From contig JAQICP010000482.1 in NCBI GenBank assembly GCA_027858555.1, forward strand, positions 1-12,892: DNA of 12,892 nt, given 5' to 3'. The notes under the pieces were generated by a model that was given only the letters and a program-made list of their open reading frames with translations, was not told where the DNA came from and searched no databases. The stretch is from Vallitaleaceae bacterium (GTDB taxonomy: Bacteria > Bacillota > Clostridia > Lachnospirales > Vallitaleaceae). The position numbers were made by a program, and so were the translations under genes. Below are positions 1 through 7,309 of the stretch, one piece after another (the first letter of the stretch is position 1; each line of letters starts with the position of its first letter).

Positions 1-40
1 GTAGCACTAATACATATAACACGATATACATGACACAATA

Positions 41-114
41 CACTTAACACTAATTCACTTAACACTAATTCACTTAACACTAATTCACTTAACACTAATT
101 CACTTAACACTAAT
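41..114. repeat. 15-bp tandem repeat, five copies
   Basis: Five consecutive copies of CACTTAACACTAATT (plus-strand sense) start at 41, 56, 71, 86 and 101. The first four are perfect and the last loses its final base before diverging. The array lies about 70 bases downstream of the amidase stop codon. Looser echoes (cactaatacatataacac, cacaatacacttaac) run to the left edge. In the minus-strand direction the unit contains TAG and TAA in two frames and no start codon in the third, so it is not a gene. No terminator-like hairpin is clear between the array and the amidase stop. Confidence 0.95.
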
Positions 115-181
115 ACTTACATCACTTTTATTTATAACACTTCTATATGTAGCATTCATGCATATAGACAGATAGACTTAT

Positions 182-1675
182 TCAAATAATGGTACTGGGC
201 ATTTTACGATGCTTGGTACCTTTTTCATAGGCATAGGCATATCTAAGTAGTTTGGCATCATCCAGATATGTACCTACGAAAGTAACCCCATAAGGTTCTC
301 CATATTGTGAGTGACACTCGGCCCCATCTCTACTAGGGTTTAGATTGTTCGCTTGATTGTCGGAGCCGTTATCTGCATGATTGTTGTCTTCTTCACCTTG
401 TGTATAACCCCCAGGTACAATAACTGCAGGATAGCCCGCTGTTGCGTAGATGTACGCCAGATCTGTCACAAACGAAACCATCACATCCAGATTAAACTGC
501 TTCATATTACCGTCGATAATATCTGATGATATCTTATAGTTTGATTCTACTTTCTTTTCATATGCCTCTTTTGTAATAGCTTCACCAAGCGCATCTTCAA
601 AATGTTTTTGACCATATGGCATACTTTTTTCAGGATTGATTTTATTAAAGGCAACCACATCTTCTAGACAAGTCATATTGCAATTAATAGCGGAACTGTT
701 AAGAAATGTCTTAACATCTTCTTTAATTCCGTATCGAAGGACTGGCATCATATCAATGCCTACTTTCTCTTGATCGATATCCAGCTCAATAATCGTAGCA
801 CCTAAAGCCATTAGTTCACTTGTTAATTGTTCATGTCTTTTTGATGCTTCTTTCAACAATCCAATCCTTTTCCCTTTAAAATAATCTTCCGAAAGTGGTT
901 CATCAAAAGTCGATTGATTGAATTCTAATGCCGCCTGAGCTTTCGGGTCATGTTGATCATAGGCAAGTGTCACCTGAAATACTGACCACACATCTTCCAC
1001 ACATCTACCCATTGGACCTAAAGTATCTTGCGCCTCTGTTATGGGCATCACTAGATCTCTACTAAGTAGGCCAACTGTTGGTTTTAAAGTGACAATGCCA
1101 TTCATTGAAGCTGGATAGATTAATGAGCCGCAGGTTTCTGAGCCTATTGAAACCGTGGCAAGATTTAGTGACACACCAACTGCTGACCCTGAAGATGAGC
1201 CGCCGGCATCATAATCACCATAGGCATTCTTAGTAGGTCCGCCTACAACTGAAAACCCATTGCTTGATGGTTCTGACATAAAGTTAGCCCACTCTGATAG
1301 ATTAGCTTTTCCAATGATAATAGCATCCGCCTGCTTTAACTTTTCAACAACAAATGCATCCCTGGTGGCTGTCATATCTCTAAGTGCATCTGCACCAACT
1401 GTCGTAGGCATATCCATTGTAGCTATATTATCCTTAAGCAATACCACTGTGCCAAATAAGGTACCCATATCAGCACCAGCCTGAATTCTTAGGTCTTGTT
1501 CTTTCGCTATGGCAATGGCCTTTTCATTAATGCATATAACTGCATGATAATCCGAATGTTGCTCAATCCTACTCATATAATAACGAACTAAATCTTCACA
1601 AGTAAATAACTTATTCATCAATGCTTCTTGAATTTCAGTAATAGATTTTTCTAATATTAATTGATCTAGATTCAT
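182..1675 (-). CDS. Amidase-signature family hydrolase
   Basis: An amidase-signature (GatA/fatty-acid-amide-hydrolase fold) enzyme that hydrolyses a C-N amide bond; the substrate cannot be read from sequence. I start it at the ATG at 1675 (497 aa) because AGAGAGG lies just upstream. A start 14 codons earlier has no ribosome binding site. The Ser-cisSer-Lys triad is visible: Lys81 in VVLLKDN, the Gly/Ser-rich loop GGSSSGS at 158-164 (cis-Ser about 161) and the nucleophile Ser184 in ETCGSLIYP, where GGS is more usual. The conserved tail, with GYPAVIVPGGY and then GEPYGVTFVG, is complete. Between these two motifs, residues about 427-458 form an Asn/Asp/Glu-rich low-complexity insert. No GatB or GatC neighbour exists and the family is broad, so it should not be called GatA. 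It has no signal peptide and is probably cytosolic. It follows the broken deacylase gene by about 155 bases, so it may have its own promoter. Confidence 0.9.
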   Translation of the reverse strand: MNLDQLILEKSITEIQEALMNKLFTCEDLVRYYMSRIEQHSDYHAVICINEKAIAIAKEQDLRIQAGADMGTLFGTVVLLKDNIATMDMPTTVGADALRDMTATRDAFVVEKLKQADAIIIGKANLSEWANFMSEPSSNGFSVVGGPTKNAYGDYDAGGSSSGSAVGVSLNLATVSIGSETCGSLIYPASMNGIVTLKPTVGLLSRDLVMPITEAQDTLGPMGRCVEDVWSVFQVTLAYDQHDPKAQAALEFNQSTFDEPLSEDYFKGKRIGLLKEASKRHEQLTSELMALGATIIELDIDQEKVGIDMMPVLRYGIKEDVKTFLNSSAINCNMTCLEDVVAFNKINPEKSMPYGQKHFEDALGEAITKEAYEKKVESNYKISSDIIDGNMKQFNLDVMVSFVTDLAYIYATAGYPAVIVPGGYTQGEEDNNHADNGSDNQANNLNPSRDGAECHSQYGEPYGVTFVGTYLDDAKLLRYAYAYEKGTKHRKMPSTII

Positions 1676-1831
1676 AAATACCTCTCTTCTTTGAAATAGA
1701 TATAGTATATGAAGCAATCCATAAAACCAATCTATTTTAAACCACTATAATAAACACTTACTCGGTCAAACATTTCACCATAATCAGACATGGATTCTCT
1801 TCATCCCATATTTCTTAAATCAAACTACCTG

Positions 1832-2320
1832 TTATATCTCAACATACGACATCTGATCACCCATATCTGTGATTACCTTCTTGATATCTGAAAAACTTAT
1901 CCACACTGTGGCGTCATTTTCACCCGGATGTACACCGATTGTCGCCTCGTCCACAAGGTCCTTGTCAAAAACCACTTCCACAGTTTGATCCATATTATTG
2001 ATAACCCCTAGTGGTGTCACCGAGCCTTTTTTTAAACCCAGATTTTTTTATAACCGCTCCTCAGATGCAAAACTAAGTCTTGAGCTGCCTATTTTAGTTC
2101 GTAGGTCCTTAAGATCGGCTTGTTTATCCTGTCTAATAACTATTAGGTAATGCTTCTTGCCATTATCATTCCTTAGAAAAAGGTTCTTGGCAATAAGGTG
2201 CTTATCTGGAATGTCATAACCATCCAGTGCATCTATGGTAAATATAGGTGGATGATTAGATACTTTATAGTCTACACCAAGTGCTTTAAGTTTTGTATAT
2301 ACTTTCTCTTTATTATCCAT
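1832..2320 (-). pseudogene. ProXp/PrdX-like prolyl-tRNA editing deacylase, interrupted by an in-frame TAA
   Basis: This is a YbaK/ProXp-type deacylase of the group called prolyl-tRNA synthetase-associated domain protein (PrdX/ProXp-ala), which clears mischarged tRNA-Pro. Total length is 162 codons, the usual family size. The first half (2320-2051) runs from HPPIFTIDAL through KNLFLRNDNGKKHYLIV to SRLSFASEERL. A TAA at 2050-2048 follows, and the same frame then continues KNLGLKKGSVTPLGVINN and on to VVFDKDLVDEATIGVHPG and a normal C-terminus. The two halves differ by an exact multiple of three, so this is a nonsense codon and not a frameshift. The family usually has one residue at this spot, between ERL and K-x-LGL. 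AGAGGT precedes the ATG. A GTG at 2020 could restart the second half, but its binding site is weak. It lies right behind the polyamine operon terminator. Confidence 0.85.
2048..2050 (-). other. In-frame TAA nonsense codon inside the deacylase gene
   Basis: The stop sits between ERL and KNLGLKKGSVTP, with conserved family sequence in the same frame on both sides. A GAA or AAA codon changed to TAA would need one substitution. A run of seven A follows the TA, so a read or assembly error is possible, but a single indel would shift the frame and the frame is intact. Confidence 0.85.
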
Positions 2321-2334
2321 TTCTTACCTCTTTC

Positions 2335-2363
2335 TAAAAAAAGACCCTATACTGCAGGGTCTT
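2335..2363 (-). terminator. Intrinsic terminator of the polyamine operon
   Basis: In the minus direction AAGACCCT (2363-2356), a 7-nt loop and AGGGTCTT (2348-2341) form a perfect 8-bp stem, followed by a run of T (2340-2336). It lies 26 bases after the decarboxylase stop codon and only about 15 bases before the deacylase start, so the deacylase needs read-through or a promoter inside this stretch. Confidence 0.92.
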
Positions 2364-2388
2364 ATATGTTAGTTCTATTTATTATGTA

Positions 2389-3531
2389 TTAGGACAATCG
2401 ACCTTTATAGTCATTATACCCAAAGGCTTTGACTAATTCAATAGTGTCAGCGTCCATGGTCATGATTGAGGGTAACCCAACACCATTAAAGGTATTGTTC
2501 TTTACCATCGTATAATGAGCCATGTCTGTGAAAATCAATTTGTCGCCCACTTTAAGTGGCTTTTCAAAAGAATAATCAGATACGATATCCCCTGCAAGGC
2601 ATGTCATACCACCAATTCTGTAGGTGTGTGCATATTCGCCTGGTTTGCCACTGCCTATAATCTCTGGTCGATAAGGCATCTCTATGACATCTGGCATATG
2701 GCAAGCTGCAGATGCATCAATAATCGCTATATCCATACCATAACTCACAATATCTAGAACTTCCGTAACTAGGAATCCTGTGTTAAGTGCTATAGCTTCA
2801 CCAGGTTCAAGATATACCTCTACATCATACTTGGTCTGTATATGACGGATCACCTTAATGAGTAACTCTATGTCATAATCAGCTCTTGTAATATGATGAC
2901 CGCCACCAAAATTAATCCATTTCATCTGATAGAAGTACTGACCGAATTTCTCTTCAATCACTTTCATGGTTCTATCAAGTGTATCAGAGTTGTGCTCACA
3001 CATGGTGTGAAAGTGAAGACCACTCAGTCCATCTAAATCACTGGCTTTAATCTGACTTGCTACCGTGCCAAGTCGTGAATTAATGGCACATGGATCGTAT
3101 ATCTCTGTGGTAATCTCAGAATATTCAGGATTAAGTCTTATAGCACATTCCTTACCTTTTGCCAGTGCCCTCTCCTTATACTGCTTATACTGTGCTGGTG
3201 AATTAAACACCATATGCTCACAGTAGGTCATAATCTCTTCAAACTCAGATTCTTTAAAAACAGGCGCGTAGATATGTACCTCTTTGCCCATTTCCTCAAA
3301 CCCAAGTCTGGCCTCATAAAGAGAACTGGCAGTGATGCCGGCTAAATATTCCCCAATCAAAGGGAACACGTGATACATGGAAAATCCCTTTAGGGCTAAC
3401 AAAATCTTAGCACTTGTTTGTTTTTGAACATAATCAAGGGTTTCCAGATTTTTCATTAATAACCGTTTATCTACTACATAAGCGGGTGTTACGATGTGAC
3501 CTAATCTATCAATGTCTATTTTATTCATCAT
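2389..3531 (-). CDS. nspC: Carboxynorspermidine/carboxyspermidine decarboxylase
   Basis: A PLP-dependent, alanine-racemase-fold decarboxylase that removes CO2 from carboxynorspermidine or carboxyspermidine to give norspermidine or spermidine. Its length of 380 aa is normal for NspC. The PLP lysine is Lys48 in ILLALKGFS, followed by the family signatures GLHFHTMCE, INFGGGHHI, YLEPGEAI and the C-terminal catalytic-cysteine motif GGMTCLAGDIVSDYSF. The CLAGD motif and the His after GGG set it apart from diaminopimelate decarboxylase. Two ATGs lie in tandem (3531 and 3528) behind TTAGGA, so either may be used. It starts 15 bases after the dehydrogenase stop, clearly in the same operon, and a strong terminator follows. 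The preferred substrate (nor- or plain carboxyspermidine, or carboxyaminopropylagmatine) cannot be told from sequence. Confidence 0.93.
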   Translation of the reverse strand: MMNKIDIDRLGHIVTPAYVVDKRLLMKNLETLDYVQKQTSAKILLALKGFSMYHVFPLIGEYLAGITASSLYEARLGFEEMGKEVHIYAPVFKESEFEEIMTYCEHMVFNSPAQYKQYKERALAKGKECAIRLNPEYSEITTEIYDPCAINSRLGTVASQIKASDLDGLSGLHFHTMCEHNSDTLDRTMKVIEEKFGQYFYQMKWINFGGGHHITRADYDIELLIKVIRHIQTKYDVEVYLEPGEAIALNTGFLVTEVLDIVSYGMDIAIIDASAACHMPDVIEMPYRPEIIGSGKPGEYAHTYRIGGMTCLAGDIVSDYSFEKPLKVGDKLIFTDMAHYTMVKNNTFNGVGLPSIMTMDADTIELVKAFGYNDYKGRLS

Positions 3532-3546
3532 TATTCCTAATCTTAG

Positions 3547-4746
3547 TTAATCTATCAATGTTGGATTAAAATCTTCAATCCATGGTAACCCTTGCTTGTT
3601 CAATTCATCCATGAATGGGTCTGGATCAAATTCTTCTACATTGTAAACACCTGGTTTCTTCCACACACCTTCAAGGAGCAGTTTTGCACCTATCATGGCT
3701 GGAACACCGGTTGTGTATGAGATTGCTTGTGAACCAACTTCTGCATAGCATGCTTCATGGTCACATATGTTATACACGTAGTATGTCACTGGCTTACCAT
3801 CTTTGAATCCTTGGCATATATTACCGATATTAGTCTTACCTTTAGTCCTTGGCCCAAGGGACGCAGGATCAGGTAATACCGCTTTTAGAAAATGTAACGG
3901 CTGAATCATCTTGCCTTCAAAAAGAATAGGTTCGATTGATGTCATCCCCACATTCTGAAGCACTGTAAGGTGGTTGATATAATTCTGTGAAAAGGTCATG
4001 AAGAAACGAATTCTTTTAAGACCTGTAATGTTTTTAGCTAGTGACTCAAGTTCTTCATGGTATAACAGATAAGTATCTTTAGGACCAATAACCGGTAGGT
4101 CATACACGCGCTTGATTTCAAGAGGCTCTGTTATAATCCACTTGCCTTCTTCCCAGTACTTACCTTCTGCAGTAATCTCTCTAATATTAATCTCAGGATT
4201 AAAATTGGTAGCAAAAGGGTATCCATGATCACCAGCGTTAGCATCAACTATATCAATATAATTAATCTCATCAAAATAATGCTTAAGAGCATAGGCTGAA
4301 AATACACCCGTTACACCTGGGTCAAAACCACAGCCTAATATGGCAGTAAGACCTGCTTTTTCAAACCGCTCTTTATAAGCCCATTGCCAGCTATATTCGA
4401 ATTTTGGTATCTCTGGTAGTTCGTAATTCGCTGTATCTAAATAATGAACACCAGTGGCGAGGCATGCATCCATAATCGTTAAGTCTTGGTATGGTAAAGC
4501 CACATTAATAACCATCTCTGGTTTAAATGACTTGATAAGTGCGATTACCTCATCTGTATTATCAGCATCAACTTTCGCTGTTTGAATCTTAGTTTTACCG
4601 CCATCTAGTTCAGCTTTCATAGCATCGCACTTTGATTTTGTACGGCTTGCAATACATATCTCTTCAAATACTTCTGGATTTTGGCAACACTTGTGGACCA
4701 CCACATTAGCCACGCCGCCTGCTCCAATTATTAACACTTTTCCCAT
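3547..4746 (-). CDS. Carboxynorspermidine/carboxyspermidine dehydrogenase (saccharopine-dehydrogenase fold)
   Basis: A saccharopine-dehydrogenase-like enzyme that condenses aspartate beta-semialdehyde with a diamine and reduces the imine with NADPH, giving carboxyspermidine or carboxynorspermidine. The N-terminal Rossmann motif VLIIGAGGVANVV is at residues 4-16, GCGFDPGVTGVFSAYAL is in the middle, and YTTGVPAMIGAKLLLEG is near the C-terminus. All are typical of the group often annotated Lys1-like. I place the start at 4746 (399 aa): GGAGGT lies 5 bases before this ATG, and the earlier ATG at 4758 overlaps that binding site itself. It is followed 15 bases later by the decarboxylase. It is separated from speA by about 310 bases of repeat-rich spacer, so co-transcription with speA is likely but not proven. 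Confidence 0.92.
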   Translation of the reverse strand: MGKVLIIGAGGVANVVVHKCCQNPEVFEEICIASRTKSKCDAMKAELDGGKTKIQTAKVDADNTDEVIALIKSFKPEMVINVALPYQDLTIMDACLATGVHYLDTANYELPEIPKFEYSWQWAYKERFEKAGLTAILGCGFDPGVTGVFSAYALKHYFDEINYIDIVDANAGDHGYPFATNFNPEINIREITAEGKYWEEGKWIITEPLEIKRVYDLPVIGPKDTYLLYHEELESLAKNITGLKRIRFFMTFSQNYINHLTVLQNVGMTSIEPILFEGKMIQPLHFLKAVLPDPASLGPRTKGKTNIGNICQGFKDGKPVTYYVYNICDHEACYAEVGSQAISYTTGVPAMIGAKLLLEGVWKKPGVYNVEEFDPDPFMDELNKQGLPWIEDFNPTLID

Positions 4747-4792
4747 ATCTACCTCCATAACTAATCTGTTATTAATATCACACTGGTTCTAA

Positions 4793-4828
4793 TTGTTTGA
4801 ATCGCTTAAGTCGTTCGAGTCGTTCAAG
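4793..4828. repeat. 9-bp imperfect tandem repeat
   Basis: Three close copies, TCGCTTAAG, TCGTTCGAG and TCGTTCAAG, run from 4802 to 4828, preceded by a more diverged one (TTGTTTGAA from 4793). The copies sit in the 5' leader of the dehydrogenase gene. They contain partly self-complementary pieces (CTTAAG, TTCGAG), so weak hairpins are possible. The gap between this and the 12-bp array (4829-4889) is AT-rich and shows nothing else I can name. Confidence 0.7.
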
Positions 4829-4889
4829 CCCTCTACGTCATTGTTACTATATATGCTACTAATCAATCTATATATACAACTTTATATCT

Positions 4890-5033
4890 TGTAATCTGTC
4901 ATGCAATCTTCCTTGTAATCTGGCTTATGATCTATCTTGCAATCTATCTTGCAATCTATCTTGTGATCTGTCATGCAATCTATCTTACGATCTGGCTTAC
5001 GATCTGGCTTACGATCTGGCTTATGATCTATCG
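4890..5033. repeat. 12-bp tandem repeat, twelve units, downstream of speA
   Basis: Exactly twelve 12-bp units fill 144 bases. They share the pattern T-R-Y-R-ATCT-N-N-C-W (plus sense). Three consecutive perfect TACGATCTGGCT copies occupy 4986-5021, and TGCAATCTATCT occurs at 4938, 4950 and 4974. The array begins about 22 bases past the speA stop codon. On the minus strand, one frame of the array has no stop and is the same frame as speA. It would encode tetrapeptides of the form K/M-x-D-x and end at a TAA at 4884-4882. No start codon with a binding site accompanies it, and I do not call it a gene. Confidence 0.95.
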
Positions 5034-5055
5034 GTCTTATTGTCGTTATACCTAT

Positions 5056-6975
5056 CTATCTTTCATAATAAGTATAACCTCTTAGTCCATTATCATAAGA
5101 AGTCATAATCTCCCGTCTTTCAATAGGTGTGATTAGTCCTTCTTTAACAGCGTTTTCGGCACTTTTTCTAAACTTAACTTGCATATCTTTAATATTATAT
5201 TCCACATAACTCAGAACATCTTCTACGCGATCACCTTCAATTTCACTGACTAATTCAAATGTCCCGTCCTTTTCAAGACGAACACTTACCACGTTGGTAT
5301 CACCAAAAAGGTTGTGTAAATCACCAAGTGTCTCTTGATAGGCACCTACTAAGAAAACGCCTAGATAATAATCTTCATCCGGCTTCAACACATGTAGTGG
5401 CAAGGTGTTTTTAACATCGTGTAAGTCGATGAACTTGTTAATCTCACCATCGCAGTCACATGTAATATCAGCAAGCACCCCATTACGATCGGGTATCTCA
5501 TTTAATCGATGTATCGGCATAATTGGGAAAAGTTGATCAATAGCCCAACTATCCGGTATAGATTGAAAAACCGAAAAATTACAGTAATATATATCCGCTA
5601 TGGCACTTTCAAGATCTTCTAAATCGGTCGGTATGAATTTCAACTTCTTGATTTCTTTAGAAATCTTGTATATTGTACTCCAAAATATCTTTTCTGATAA
5701 GGATCTCTGTCTTAATGTGAGATGTCCATGATTAAACATATCCCTGATAATGTCTCTATAATATAAGGCGTCGTTGTAACATTCCTGAACATTCTTGATA
5801 TTCAAGCCTTTATATACTTCGTGCAAGTTAATGATCTGTTCAGGCACTTCTATGTCAAATGTATCTGGAATATCATAATTTTCAAACTTGGCAACATCTA
5901 ACACATTAAATATCAGTATTGAATAATAAGCGACTAAAGCTCTGCCAGATTCTGTGACAATAATCGGATGAGGAATGCCCGAATTATCCATACTCACCAT
6001 AACTGCTTCCACAATATCTGAGCAATACTCTTCTACACTATAATTCCTACTGCTAGGAAAATTAGTATTAGAGCCATCATAATCTACAGCAAGTCCACCA
6101 CCAAGGTCGATATAACCCATGGGCGCGCCCTCTTTTACAAGTTCTGCATAGACACGAGATGCTTCTTGAACAGCCGATCTGATATCTCTGATATTAGGTA
6201 TCTGTGAACCCAGATGATAATGCATCAATTTCAATGTATCTAACATATTTCTAGTTTTTAGAATATCTACAATCTCAATAATCTGTGACATATTCAGTCC
6301 AAATATACTTCTATCCCCACCTGATTCAGTCCAATGACCACCAGCCTTAGAAGAAAGCTTAATACGAATACCTACATTAGGTCTAATACCCAGAGCCTCA
6401 GCTCTATCTAATATCAGATTCACTTCACCTGGCATCTCAATGACAAAGAAACATTTGAAGCCCATCTTAATAGCATTCAAACCTAAGTCAATAAATTCAG
6501 AGTCCTTATAGCCATTACAGATTAAACAAGCCTCTTTATCATTCAATTCAGATAATGCTGCAATCAGTTCAGGCTTTGAGCCAACCTCAAGTCCATGATG
6601 GTAGCGTTCGCCAAATTTAGCCACTTCATGAACAACTTGCTGTTGCTGATTAACCTTAATAGGATAAACACCTTGATACTTACCTTTATAGCCAAGCTTT
6701 TTAATTGCGTCATTAAACGAATTGTTTATATATGTAATCTGAGCATCCAATAGATTTTCAAAGCGTAGTAAAACCGGCATATCAAGGCCTCGTTCTTCTA
6801 CCCCTGAGATAATTTGCTTTAGACTGACTGCAGATTCAGGCGTACTCTTATATGGATTAACTAGTACTTCACCATCTTCCGATATTGAGAAATAATTACC
6901 TCCCCAGTTCTTGATGCCATAAAGTTCTTCTGATTTTTGTTTTGTCCAACGTCCCAAAATTTCATTTTTATTCAT
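5056..6975 (-). CDS. speA: Biosynthetic arginine decarboxylase
   Basis: Decarboxylates L-arginine to agmatine, the entry to polyamine synthesis. It is a PLP enzyme of the alanine-racemase fold, and the long SpeA type rather than the inducible AdiA type. At 639 aa it is close to E. coli SpeA. The PLP lysine is Lys107 in GVYPIKVNQQQ. Further SpeA signatures are GLEVGSKPEL, MHYHLGSQI, YIDLGGGLAVDYDGS and IVTESGRALVAYYS. The catalytic cysteine motif LADITCDCDG (Cys about 506) lies near the C-terminus, followed by YYLGVFLVGAYQETLGDLHNLFGD. I start at the ATG at 6975 because AAAGGA precedes it; the in-frame ATG at 7026 has no binding site. It is the first gene of the polyamine group. The stop is TAG, and the frame stays open for 57 further codons into the 12-bp repeat. 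Confidence 0.96.
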   Translation of the reverse strand: MNKNEILGRWTKQKSEELYGIKNWGGNYFSISEDGEVLVNPYKSTPESAVSLKQIISGVEERGLDMPVLLRFENLLDAQITYINNSFNDAIKKLGYKGKYQGVYPIKVNQQQQVVHEVAKFGERYHHGLEVGSKPELIAALSELNDKEACLICNGYKDSEFIDLGLNAIKMGFKCFFVIEMPGEVNLILDRAEALGIRPNVGIRIKLSSKAGGHWTESGGDRSIFGLNMSQIIEIVDILKTRNMLDTLKLMHYHLGSQIPNIRDIRSAVQEASRVYAELVKEGAPMGYIDLGGGLAVDYDGSNTNFPSSRNYSVEEYCSDIVEAVMVSMDNSGIPHPIIVTESGRALVAYYSILIFNVLDVAKFENYDIPDTFDIEVPEQIINLHEVYKGLNIKNVQECYNDALYYRDIIRDMFNHGHLTLRQRSLSEKIFWSTIYKISKEIKKLKFIPTDLEDLESAIADIYYCNFSVFQSIPDSWAIDQLFPIMPIHRLNEIPDRNGVLADITCDCDGEINKFIDLHDVKNTLPLHVLKPDEDYYLGVFLVGAYQETLGDLHNLFGDTNVVSVRLEKDGTFELVSEIEGDRVEDVLSYVEYNIKDMQVKFRKSAENAVKEGLITPIERREIMTSYDNGLRGYTYYER

Positions 6976-7309
6976 TAATGTATCCTTTCTGAGTGAAGTA
7001 ATCTCATTCACTATACTGATGTGCATATGTTAAAACACTGACTATACACTTATACTACCAAACTATAATGATAGCTAATAATGATTTTCAAATTAATAAC
7101 TCATACTATTTAACCGCAATAACGAGCTCTAATAGAACCAGTATTAATACCTAATAATAACTTCTAATAATCCGTATTAATTGCCAATAACAACCTATAA
7201 TAGCAACCCATATTACTTACCAATAATGACTTCAAATACCTAATAGAAGCTAATGATTTAGCAATCGCTAGCACATCGTCTGATATTTCATTATATGCTT
7301 GAATTGTCA
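6976..7309 (-). other. Spacer upstream of speA, gene-free
   Basis: The 334 bases between the dehydrogenase stop and the speA start hold no convincing gene. The speA end carries AT-rich promoter-like stretches (TATAAG and TATAGT in the minus sense around 7040-7055), but no well-spaced -35 box lets me choose one. The middle is filled by the degenerate repeat described separately. No strong hairpin terminator is seen behind the dehydrogenase. Confidence 0.5.
7117..7254. repeat. Degenerate ~32-36-bp tandem repeat upstream of speA
   Basis: Four loosely similar units begin near 7117, 7152, 7184 and 7221. Each opens with an (C)AATAAC/AATAAT word, has CTAATA or TATAATAG in the middle and, in the first three, ATTAAT/ATTACT near the end. 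The similarity is clear by eye but imperfect. The sequence is AT-rich, so part of it may be compositional. Confidence 0.55.

Noticed and set aside
182..1675. GatA subunit of the tRNA-dependent amidotransferase
   Set aside because: No gatB or gatC is near, and the active-site and C-terminal motifs are those of a generic amidase.
1704..1730. Promoter for the amidase (TTGGTT and TATACT, minus sense)
   Set aside because: The spacing is only 15 bases for this pair and the -35 match is poor. A promoter is needed somewhere here, but I cannot place it.
2048..2050. Recoded stop (selenocysteine or pyrrolysine) in the deacylase
   Set aside because: The codon is TAA. Selenocysteine uses TGA and pyrrolysine uses TAG, so a nonsense mutation or sequencing error is the simpler reading.
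2389..3531. Annotation as diaminopimelate decarboxylase
   Set aside because: The CLAGD motif near the C-terminus, the 380-aa length and the saccharopine-dehydrogenase-like partner point to carboxynorspermidine decarboxylase instead.
3547..4746. Annotation as lysine-pathway saccharopine dehydrogenase
   Set aside because: The fold is shared, but adjacency to speA and nspC and the family motifs fit the polyamine dehydrogenase. Lysine via saccharopine is not expected in such bacteria.
4863..5033. Plus-strand open frame through the 12-bp repeat (C/Y-N/D-L-S/A tetrapeptides)
   Set aside because: It has no start codon or ribosome binding site after the TAA at 4860. A 12-bp repeat without stops stays open on its own, and all neighbouring genes are on the other strand.
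4890..5033. CRISPR-like array
   Set aside because: The units are directly adjacent with no unique spacers, and no cas gene is present. The same holds for the arrays at 41-114 and 11978-12118.
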